DNA of 5,979 nt from Sediminibacterium sp. (GCA_028288645.1 JAQBNJ010000552.1:1-5979); one strand, 5' to 3'; shown: positions 1 through 4,992, counted from the stretch's first letter. Notes: a model not told the origin generated them from the sequence alone. A program made the numbers and translations.

Positions 1-23
1 CAACATTCAAAATTCCTTGCTCA

Positions 24-81
24 GTGTTCAATATTCCCTCCCTTGTTCAGTGTTCAATATTTGAAATCGGTGTTCAATATT
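24..81. repeat. Cluster of three GTGTTCAATATT repeats
   Basis: The 12-mer GTGTTCAATATT occurs exactly at 24-35, 50-61 and 70-81, with start-to-start spacings of 26 and 20 bases. A degenerate version (ACATTCAAAATT) sits at 3-14. Two of the copies are preceded by TCA, giving TCAGTGTTCAATATT. Read on the minus strand the unit is AATATTGAACAC. Short TTGAACA-type repeats of this kind occur in noncoding DNA of many Bacteroidota, from general knowledge rather than a search here. The cluster lies just beyond the terminator of the small minus-strand gene. The spacers are unequal and nothing suggests a CRISPR. Its function is unknown, and it may continue to the left of the window. Confidence 0.7.
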
Positions 82-82
82 T

Positions 83-114
83 AAAAAAGATAGGTCCCGC
101 CCACAGACGAGACC
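83..114 (-). terminator. Rho-independent terminator of the small T9SS-like gene
   Basis: On the minus strand GGTCTCGTC (114-106) pairs with GGCGGGACC (101-93) across a TGTG loop. That gives nine base pairs, two of them G-U wobbles. The stem is followed by TATC and a run of six T (88-83). It lies 28 bases after the stop codon of the gene ending at 142, in the right orientation to end that transcript. Confidence 0.8.
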
Positions 115-141
115 CATATATACCCCCCAATTGAAAAAAGA

Positions 142-396
142 CTATTGTTTTATGAAGCGGATGGATTTAATAAATGTATCCCCGCTGAATGCATTCATAA
201 CATAACGGCCGCTGTGCAGGTCGCCCATGTTCAGTTCCAGCTGGTGTTTGCCTTCGTCTATATTGGCCACAACCGTTTTAGCGATGCGCCCTTCAATATC
301 TAACACTTTTAAAATAAGACGCCCGGTCTTATTGGCCATTACCGTAACATAGCTCAGGTTGTCTACAAGGCCCGGTTGCAAATTCTGGATATACAT
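142..396 (-). CDS. Small protein resembling a stand-alone T9SS type A sorting domain
   Basis: The protein has 84 residues. The pattern NKTGRLILKVLDIEGRIAKT, then a glycine/histidine turn (EGKHQLELNMGDLHSGRYV), then a final strand ending in SIRFIKQ follows the Por-secretion (T9SS type A) C-terminal sorting domain. In that family the domain is a beta-sandwich of about 80 residues at the end of large secreted proteins, where it is recognised by the type IX machinery and cleaved. Here it is the whole protein. There is no signal peptide, and the frame upstream of the ATG reaches a stop (415-417) with no other start codon, so the short length is real for this frame. It may be a remnant of a larger secreted protein, or a small cytoplasmic protein that uses the same fold. 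The upstream neighbour is the exbD-like gene on the same strand, separated by two hairpins. No strong ribosome binding site is visible. The family call is fairly secure; function is unknown. Confidence 0.7.
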   Translation of the reverse strand: MYIQNLQPGLVDNLSYVTVMANKTGRLILKVLDIEGRIAKTVVANIDEGKHQLELNMGDLHSGRYVMNAFSGDTFIKSIRFIKQ

Positions 397-421
397 ACTT
401 CTCTGTTTAAGCTGTTATTAT

Positions 422-455
422 AAAAATGTCATTCCACCGGGGTAATGTAATGACA
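422..455 (-). terminator. Terminator-like hairpin ahead of the small T9SS-like gene
   Basis: On the minus strand TGTCATT (455-449) pairs with AATGACA (433-427). A further ACC/GGT pairing is possible inside the loop, and the stem is followed directly by five T (426-422). It lies about 90 bases after the exbD-like stop and 26 bases before the ATG at 396. It could be the real end of the exbD transcript or a leader hairpin (attenuator) of the small gene. The seven-pair stem is AT-rich, so strength is uncertain. A TATAAT sequence on the minus strand (422-417) follows at once. Confidence 0.5.
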
Positions 456-510
456 CATTTATTGTTGTGATCGCTGCTCAAATATCACAAGTATGATGCC
501 AATAAATTTC

Positions 511-554
511 AATCCCTTTAAGAAACGGGAAAATTCCCGTTTCTTAAAGGGATT
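511..554. terminator. Perfect 21-bp inverted repeat at the end of the exbD-like gene
   Basis: The arm at 511-531 (AATCCCTTTAAGAAACGGGAA) is the exact reverse complement of 534-554, with only two bases between them, so the RNA loop must open to about four bases. The minus-strand exbD stop codon (544-546) lies within the arm, so the last residues of ExbD are encoded in the hairpin. A T-run (TTTTT, 553-557) follows on the plus strand. On the minus strand the downstream sequence is ATTGAAATTTATT, a weaker U-tract. It probably ends or stabilises the exbD transcript and could work in both directions. Confidence 0.7.
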
Positions 555-1053
555 TTTCTTCTGCAGACGGCTCCATCAGCACATATTTTTTTACATCATT
601 GATCAGCATTTCATCCAGGACGGTAACGATGTTCCTATAGCTTGCGCCGTCCGTAGGTTTGATCAGGATGATTGCATCAGCCTTGCTGCCAAAGCGCTCC
701 TTTACTTCGCGGATCTTTTGCTGAATGATTGCACGAAGTCCGGCTATCGAGTAATTGGTGGATTGCGATCCTTTCTGATCGAGGCCGTGATAATAATGGA
801 TCACGTCATCGTTTTGTAAAATGAGGGAGATGGTTTTGCTTTCGGCTGCTGTCGTTACATCTTTTGTCGGCGTTTCGTCCGGCACGATCAAACTCAACCC
901 TTTCGCTTCATTCATGGTGGTTGTAAAAATGAAGAAGGTGATCAAAAGAAAACCAAGATCCACCATCGGTGTAAGATCAATACGGGTAGATAATTTTTTG
1001 CTGCGGATACCACCACGTTTGTTGCGGTTATCCTGTTGTTGGAGTTCGGACAT
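544..1053 (-). CDS. ExbD/TolR-family biopolymer transport protein
   Basis: The protein has 169 residues. ExbD/TolR proteins form, with ExbB/TolQ, an inner-membrane motor driven by the proton gradient that powers TonB-dependent uptake or envelope maintenance. A basic cytoplasmic N-terminus (residues 1-25) leads into one membrane segment at about 30-47, in LTPMVDLGFLLITFFIFTT. D32 sits at the place of the essential membrane aspartate of the family. Residues 48-169 would be periplasmic. The sequence style matches Bacteroidota ExbD paralogs. It is unusual that no exbB or tonB gene lies next to it: upstream on the same strand, after a 72-bp gap, is the XRE regulator, and downstream is the small T9SS-like gene. 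It therefore probably works with an ExbB encoded elsewhere. The ATG has no clear ribosome binding site. A small inverted repeat (AGCGT/ACGCT, 1055-1059 and 1072-1076) sits directly before the start. The family call is strong; the choice between ExbD and TolR is open. Confidence 0.9.
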   Translation of the reverse strand: MSELQQQDNRNKRGGIRSKKLSTRIDLTPMVDLGFLLITFFIFTTTMNEAKGLSLIVPDETPTKDVTTAAESKTISLILQNDDVIHYYHGLDQKGSQSTNYSIAGLRAIIQQKIREVKERFGSKADAIILIKPTDGASYRNIVTVLDEMLINDVKKYVLMEPSAEEKSL

Positions 1054-1125
1054 AAGCGTTTTTTAAATGAGACGCTGATGTGGGAAGTATTCCATAAAAG
1101 GAACAAGAGACAAGGATCAAGAGGC

Positions 1126-1491
1126 TTACTTTCTTTTCTTAGCCGCGGTTTTTTTCTTCGGAGTTTTTGGGGATTTCAGTTTTTCTATCTCGCGGTTCAT
1201 TTGCTGGATGAGATGTGTAAGCTTTTCTACATCCTGTTTGGTGGCGTATCCATATTGGTTGCCGGGATCTTCGAATTTAACGGAGGGTGTATTGTCTTTA
1301 AAGAATATGGTAACATCTACTTCTAAGATCTCGGCGATTTTTAGCAGGCGGGTGGCGGAAGGGTCGGTTTCTCCCCGTTCGATTTTTGCGTAGGCGCCGG
1401 CGGTGATCTCAAGCTCCGCGGCCATGTTGTCCTGGGTGTAGTCTTTGCTCTCGCGGAGTTTGCGGATGCGAGTTCCTATTTCTTTTTTCAC
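1126..1491 (-). CDS. XRE-family helix-turn-helix transcriptional regulator with coiled-coil and lysine-rich tail
   Basis: The protein has 121 residues. Residues 6-64 form a lambda-repressor-type (XRE/Cro-CI) HTH domain: GTRIRKLRESKDYTQ, then MAAELEITAGAYAKIERGE carrying the recognition helix, then the typical SATRLLKIAEILEVDVTIFF closing helices. Residues 84-106 are a likely short coiled coil for oligomerisation, and residues 107-121 are a lysine-rich tail that could add nonspecific DNA contact. The start is GTG at 1491. The frame is closed by TGA at 1495-1497, and the next in-frame ATG (M23) would destroy the HTH, so GTG is the only sensible start. It is divergent from the restriction-modification gene across a 172-bp region rich in repeats, so it is a good candidate to control that gene and itself, as small XRE controller proteins do in many restriction-modification systems. 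It may also be cotranscribed with the exbD-like gene. The specific target is inferred. A sample at 1381-1440 is visibly GC-richer than the adjoining restriction-modification gene. Confidence 0.9.
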   Translation of the reverse strand: MKKEIGTRIRKLRESKDYTQDNMAAELEITAGAYAKIERGETDPSATRLLKIAEILEVDVTIFFKDNTPSVKFEDPGNQYGYATKQDVEKLTHLIQQMNREIEKLKSPKTPKKKTAAKKRK

Positions 1492-1522
1492 TTCTCAAAA
1501 TTGCTGAACTCATTATCCTTTT

Positions 1523-1601
1523 ACTGTCTTTATAGTACAGTTATATGTATTTTAAATACATTTATTGTCTTTATGGTTCATATTTGTTGTTTAAAGACAG
1601 T
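1523..1601. promoter_or_regulatory. Candidate operator array between the XRE and restriction-modification genes
   Basis: The sequence ACTGTCTTTA lies at 1523-1532, ATTGTCTTTA at 1564-1573, and the exact reverse complement TAAAGACAGT at 1592-1601, so the core TGTCTTTA occurs three times in 79 bases. The first copy is half of a dyad, ACTGT-N9-ACAGT (1523-1541). Between copies one and two is a perfect 17-bp palindrome, ATGTATTT-T-AAATACAT (1545-1561). The array lies 32 bases before the XRE start and 63 bases before the start of the restriction-modification gene, where a divergent promoter pair is expected. No clean Bacteroidota -33/-7 promoter could be placed. One more copy of ATTGTCTTTA occurs inside the XRE coding region (1291-1300), which may be chance or a further site. 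Confidence 0.55.
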
Positions 1602-1663
1602 TTTTGACACTCGCCAGCCGAACAAGCAAAACCATCTACTTATTAAAGCTTCAAAAATAGAAA

Positions 1664-4078
1664 ATGACCCTTTACGATAAACTGCAACAAGCAAAAAGCG
1701 AGGAGGATGTAAAAGATGCTTACATAAAAGCATTGGCGCTAAAGGACTACTATAAAGGCATGGTGGATATAAAAACCAAAGATTTCTGGTTCGAAGCTAA
1801 AGATGGTTATAAGGAAAGCACTTATGCAATGTTTACTCAATTGTTACACTATGTTCAGGCAGCATTTGACAAAGGCGAATATGTTCCTCCGTTTTTATGT
1901 GTGATGGATACAAAGAAAGCTGCTGTTATGAAAACAGCAGATGCCTTGCCGCTGTTATCTGACAAAAAGCAGCCTATCAAATGGGGCAAAAATGCCAGTG
2001 GTTACACACAAGAAGCGTTGGAAGCGGTATCTGCCTATATAGGTACCCATTTCATAAGTTTTAGAATCGAAACAAACGAAGCAGAATTTATCAATACCGT
2101 AAAAAATGCCATTAACGATGGTGATATTATTAGAACACAAATAACACCCGATAACTTAAAACAGGTATTTGATAAATGGGTACTAATGGTTGGGCAGGAA
2201 ATTAACGGGGTTGCTCCCGAAGATTATGCTTTATTGTTTTTTGCGGATATAATGCATGATGGCACGGTCAGCACACATACTAATCTAACTGCTGCATTAA
2301 TGCACAAGGACAATGCTCCCGTATTTAGCCTTGCCGGCAAAATTTATGAATTGGGCAATAAAGAAGGCTATCGACGATTTTGGGCTATCTACCATAAACC
2401 ACCCAAGAAAGAATATAGAAATTATTTGCTCGAACGACGGGACAGCCTGATACCAGTTGATGAACGCAGTTTCAAAGGTGCCTACTACACACCTTTGGCA
2501 GTCGTGGACAGAGCATACGATAAACTAACGGAATGTCTTGGAAAAAACTGGCAGAAAGATTATATAGTATGGGACATGTGTTGTGGCGTGGGCAACCTTG
2601 AAGTAAAACATAGCAACGCAAGAAATATTTACATGAGTACATTAGACCAGGCGGATGTAGATGTAATGAAAGCAACCAAAACTTGTGTAGCTGCAACACG
2701 GTTTCAGTACGATTATTTGAATGATGATATAAATGATTTCGGACAAATAGATTATACCCTAACCAATAAAACACCCCAAACCCTCCGCCAAGCAATTGCT
2801 GATGGTAAGAAGATTTTGGTGTTGATTAATCCGCCTTATGCAGAGGCGACAAATGCAGACAATACAGGTATTGGGGAAGAAAATCCGGAAAATAAAACTG
2901 GAGTTGCAAAAACTAAATTAGCTGCGACTGCTATGCAGGAATATGGCAAAGCAAGTAATGAATTATACACTCAATTTGTCGCAAGAATCGCCAAAGAAAT
3001 CCCAAATGCGACATTGGCAATGTTTAGCACTTTGAAATATGTCAATGCCCCAACTCTTGAAGTTTTCAGAGATGCGTGGTCTTCAATTTATCTTGGAGGA
3101 TTTGTAGTTCACAGCAAAGCATTTGATGGATTAAAAGGAGATTTCCCAATTGGGTTTTTAGTATGGAAAACAAATCAAAAGAAATTTAAAATCCAAAATT
3201 TGATTGATATATCTGTTGAAGTGCTTGATAGGAATGCCAAAGCAATAGGCGAAAAATCCTTTTATAGTTCACCAAGCCAAGACCTATTAACAAACTGGAT
3301 TGATAGACCCAAAACAAATAAGCAGGAAGTGGTCCCACTTAAAAATGCCATTGTTCCGGCAACTGCAACAAAAGACCTAAGAGGAACAAAATGGTCGGAT
3401 GGTGCAATTGGTTATATGCTAAGTGGCGGAAATGATCTGCAACATTCAAGCATACAAACCGTAATATTTTCGTCAGGTTATGGAAGTGCCCGAGGCTATT
3501 TCATCAACGCTAAAAACCTTTGGCAAATAGCCATTGTTTTTGCTGTCAGAAGATTAGTGAAATCAACCTGGCTAAACGATAGAGACCAATTTTTACAACC
3601 TAACAAATCATTAACAGAAGAGTTCAAAAACGACTGTTTGATCTGGATGTTGTTTAATGGCAGTAACCTTACAGCCAGTGCAAATGACCTGGAATGGAAT
3701 AACAGAAAGTGGAGCATCTTAAATCATTTTATCCCTTTCACAGAAGAGGAAGTAAATGCCCAGGAACGTTTTGAAAGTGATTTCATGGTCCAGTACATGT
3801 CAGACAAAACCTTTAGTTCAGAAGCCAAACATGTTTTAGCAGAAGGCAAGAGACTATGGCAAGCGTATTTTGCACATACTGATGTGCATACCGTACGGGA
3901 TGAACTAAAACTAAACAGAAGCGATGTAGGTTGGTATCAAATACGTAAAGCCTTACAAATCAGAAATGCGAGTGGTGATTTCCAGCCCATGAGTTTTAAG
4001 TCATTTGAAGAGGCTTATAAAACACTTACCGATAAACTACAGCCGCAGGTATATGAGTTGGGGTTTTTAAAAGTGTAA
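1664..4078 (+). CDS. Type IIG-like fused restriction endonuclease / N6-adenine DNA methyltransferase
   Basis: The protein has 804 residues. In order, the N-terminal region carries E14, D35 and E44-A-K46 in VDIKTKDFWFEAKD, matching a PD-(D/E)XK nuclease core. The methyltransferase core has GAYYTP at 272-277 (motif X), DMCCGVGNLE at 304-313 (S-adenosylmethionine-binding motif I) and NPPY at 389-392 (catalytic motif IV), the form seen in gamma-type N6-adenine methyltransferases. A conserved-looking FPIGFLVWKT follows, and then about 300 residues presumed to hold target recognition. This nuclease-methyltransferase-specificity order is that of type IIG enzymes, which both cut and methylate DNA from one chain. 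No helicase motifs were seen, so type ISP or type I is less likely. The start is fixed by an in-frame TAG two codons upstream (1658-1660). The gene has no separate partner and is followed 6 bp later by a REP hairpin. The middle (for example 3121-3240) is strongly AT-rich. If the nuclease is inactive it would be a plain methyltransferase. Recognition sequence is unknown. Confidence 0.8.
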   Translation: MTLYDKLQQAKSEEDVKDAYIKALALKDYYKGMVDIKTKDFWFEAKDGYKESTYAMFTQLLHYVQAAFDKGEYVPPFLCVMDTKKAAVMKTADALPLLSDKKQPIKWGKNASGYTQEALEAVSAYIGTHFISFRIETNEAEFINTVKNAINDGDIIRTQITPDNLKQVFDKWVLMVGQEINGVAPEDYALLFFADIMHDGTVSTHTNLTAALMHKDNAPVFSLAGKIYELGNKEGYRRFWAIYHKPPKKEYRNYLLERRDSLIPVDERSFKGAYYTPLAVVDRAYDKLTECLGKNWQKDYIVWDMCCGVGNLEVKHSNARNIYMSTLDQADVDVMKATKTCVAATRFQYDYLNDDINDFGQIDYTLTNKTPQTLRQAIADGKKILVLINPPYAEATNADNTGIGEENPENKTGVAKTKLAATAMQEYGKASNELYTQFVARIAKEIPNATLAMFSTLKYVNAPTLEVFRDAWSSIYLGGFVVHSKAFDGLKGDFPIGFLVWKTNQKKFKIQNLIDISVEVLDRNAKAIGEKSFYSSPSQDLLTNWIDRPKTNKQEVVPLKNAIVPATATKDLRGTKWSDGAIGYMLSGGNDLQHSSIQTVIFSSGYGSARGYFINAKNLWQIAIVFAVRRLVKSTWLNDRDQFLQPNKSLTEEFKNDCLIWMLFNGSNLTASANDLEWNNRKWSILNHFIPFTEEEVNAQERFESDFMVQYMSDKTFSSEAKHVLAEGKRLWQAYFAHTDVHTVRDELKLNRSDVGWYQIRKALQIRNASGDFQPMSFKSFEEAYKTLTDKLQPQVYELGFLKV

Positions 4079-4084
4079 ACTTTT
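4069..4084. repeat. Short inverted repeat around the restriction-modification stop codon
   Basis: AAAAGT (4069-4074) and ACTTTT (4079-4084) flank GTAA, which holds most of the TAA stop codon. The stem is AT-rich and short, so on its own it is a weak hairpin. It touches the REP unit that begins at 4085, so together they may form the 3' end of the transcript. Chance is possible. Confidence 0.35.
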
Positions 4085-4149
4085 GCCGCGGCCTTCAGGC
4101 CGTGGATAAGAAAGTCTCTCATGAATTTACATGGCGCTTTAGCGCCCGG
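4085..4149 (+). repeat. REP unit 1 (two hairpins), left end of the RAYT element
   Basis: The outer hairpin pairs CCGCGGCC (4086-4093) with GGCCGTGG (4098-4105) across a TTCA loop, with one internal G-U. The inner hairpin pairs GGCGC (4133-4137) with GCGCC (4142-4146) across TTTA. The hairpins start 47 bases apart. The same two-hairpin layout recurs inverted at 4686-4747 and direct at 4924-4990. The unit begins 6 bases after the restriction-modification stop, so it probably serves as that gene's 3' hairpin. The inner hairpin also holds the stop codon of the transposase. Confidence 0.85.
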
Positions 4150-4612
4150 TATTCAATTTATAATGTTCCAGATCATTCTCAAGATCTTTAATAATAAGAA
4201 AGTGCTTCAGTAACTCTTCATACTCATCCTCAAATGTCTTTTTCTGATGATGGGCCTCCTGGTTATCGATATACTTACGTACTCTGTCGATCATTGATAA
4301 ACTTACAGATGCGGCAAAATAATCCTCCTGCCATTGGAGTTTAGCTCCTGCAATACCCGACTTATTATTATACCAATAAGAAGATTCGCCTTTTAACAAT
4401 TGGGCTACCTGGTCAAGTGTTTGCTGCGGCTTTAACCAAACCAGGCAGTGAACATGATTGGTGTAACCGTTGACCCTATCGAGAATAATTCCTTTTAACA
4501 ATGCATTTTGCTTCATGTGATCGAACAGCAATTGCCTGTTAGGCTGGGGAAGCGTGTGTTTGCGGCGCCTGGTGGCCCATACGTAATGGATGAATACTCT
4601 TGTGTAAGACAT
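4139..4612 (-). CDS. REP-associated tyrosine transposase (RAYT), IS200-like Y1/HUH family
   Basis: The protein has 157 residues. The HUH metal-binding motif is H53-V-H55 in GYTNHVHCLVWL. The catalytic tyrosine is most likely Y114 in VRKYIDNQEAHHQKKTF, where Q118 would be a further metal ligand. A WQEDYFAASVS segment precedes it. This matches the Transposase IS200-like (Y1_Tnp) family, in which the tyrosine nicks single-stranded DNA beside a hairpin and forms a covalent link. The size is normal and all key residues are present, so it looks intact. It is convergent with the restriction-modification gene. Its stop TAA (4139-4141) falls in the loop of the inner REP hairpin, and its last two residues (GR) are encoded by the hairpin arm. 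It is flanked by matched inverted REP units, as expected for a RAYT and not for a classical IS200, which has its own fixed ends. The ATG lacks a clear ribosome binding site, suggesting low expression. Confidence 0.88.
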   Translation of the reverse strand: MSYTRVFIHYVWATRRRKHTLPQPNRQLLFDHMKQNALLKGIILDRVNGYTNHVHCLVWLKPQQTLDQVAQLLKGESSYWYNNKSGIAGAKLQWQEDYFAASVSLSMIDRVRKYIDNQEAHHQKKTFEDEYEELLKHFLIIKDLENDLEHYKLNTGR

Positions 4613-4685
4613 AATGCTGCAAAGAAATAGAAGGTGTTTGATTTTGGGTAGCGTATTTATACCTGTTATGCGATGTTTTTACACT

Positions 4686-4747
4686 GGGCGCTAAAGCGCC
4701 GGAGATAGTGCGGGGATGTTCTTTATCCACGGCCTAAAGGCCGCGGC
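4686..4747 (-). repeat. REP unit 2 (inverted), right end of the RAYT element
   Basis: The inner hairpin GGCGC-TAAA-GCGCC lies at 4687-4700 and the outer hairpin CCACGGCC-TAAA-GGCCGCGG at 4727-4746. Read on the minus strand it is the same unit as 1 and 3, with TTTA loops in both hairpins. It shares longer flanks with unit 3: GCGCCCAGTGTAAAAA beyond the inner hairpin and CTTG before the outer one. It lies upstream of the transposase, so its hairpins would be in or near the 5' leader or promoter. Confidence 0.85.
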
Positions 4748-4786
4748 AAGGAGGGAACTTCTCAAGATTATTAATTTACTACAGTC

Positions 4787-4839
4787 AGGGCTTCTCAATA
4801 TTTTGATCCTGGCTTGAAGGCACTACAGAAAGAAGCCCT
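4787..4839. repeat. Nine-bp inverted repeat in the spacer between REP units 2 and 3
   Basis: AGGGCTTCT (4787-4795) is the exact reverse complement of AGAAGCCCT (4831-4839), with 35 bases between. It sits in the 176-bp stretch between two head-to-head REP units. The long loop makes a simple terminator unlikely. It could be the stem of a small structured RNA, a decayed REP-like sequence, or chance. No coding sequence is convincing in the stretch 4748-4923. Confidence 0.4.
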
Positions 4840-4923
4840 ATCAATGGGAGGCGTTAAGAAGTAAAGTTCAAAAATATAAAAGATATAAAGTATGTGTTCG
4901 GCAGGGTTCACTCTCTCCCTCTT

Positions 4924-4990
4924 GCCGCGGCCTTCAGGCCGTGGATTAAAGGCAATCTCAAACTAAGCCTCCGGCGCTTCAGCGCCCAGT
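4924..4990 (+). repeat. REP unit 3, solo copy beside the recQ terminator
   Basis: The outer hairpin is CCGCGGCC-TTCA-GGCCGTGG (4925-4944) and the inner hairpin is GGCGC-TTCA-GCGCC (4973-4986), starting 48 bases apart. It has the orientation of unit 1 but its flanks match unit 2. It has no transposase of its own, so it looks like a non-autonomous copy (BIME-like) served by the nearby RAYT. Its right end, CAGTGTAAAAA, merges with the A-run that forms the T-tract of the recQ terminator. Confidence 0.85.
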
Positions 4991-4992
4991 GT

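Larger units (their letters stand above)
4085..4747 (-). mobile_element. RAYT-REP element (single-copy transposase bracketed by inverted REP units)
   Basis: A Y1/HUH transposase gene lies between REP unit 1 and REP unit 2, which are inverted with respect to each other. From each edge inwards the order is outer GC-rich hairpin, 26-27 bases, inner GGCGC-NNNN-GCGCC hairpin, then the gene. RAYTs are domesticated relatives of IS200/IS605 transposases that act on single-stranded REP hairpins and are thought to spread REP sequences. No target duplication is expected for this chemistry. The element sits in the space between two convergent genes, the restriction-modification gene and recQ, the kind of site typical for REPs. 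Whether the whole segment moves as a unit is not known. Confidence 0.75.

Noticed and set aside
493..819. Open frame of 108 codons on the plus strand
   Set aside because: It overlaps the exbD-like gene in antisense, starts within the hairpin region and shows no recognisable protein pattern.
821..1393. Three plus-strand open frames opposite exbD and the XRE gene
   Set aside because: They are antisense to genes with clear family motifs and have no motifs of their own.
1604..1609. TTGACA as a sigma70-type -35 box for the restriction-modification gene
   Set aside because: No -10 box lies at the proper distance, and Bacteroidota use a different promoter form (TTTG and TAnnTTTG).
1955..3717. Three minus-strand open frames within the restriction-modification gene
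   Set aside because: All lie antisense inside one continuous 804-codon gene with methyltransferase motifs, and none has credible protein features.
1664..4078. Type ISP or type I restriction enzyme
   Set aside because: At 804 residues it is about half the length of type ISP enzymes and shows no helicase motifs; nuclease-methyltransferase order without helicase fits type IIG better.
4139..4612. Classical IS200/IS605 insertion sequence
   Set aside because: There is no tnpB partner, and matched inverted REP units on both sides point to a RAYT; IS200 ends are not an inverted pair of this form.
4539..4730. Open frame of 63 codons on the minus strand overlapping the start of the transposase and REP unit 2
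   Set aside because: It is low-complexity sequence reading through REP hairpins, out of frame with the transposase, and does not resemble a protein family.
4085..4990. CRISPR array
   Set aside because: The repeats are hairpin REP units in both orientations, with a gene and unequal spacers between them.
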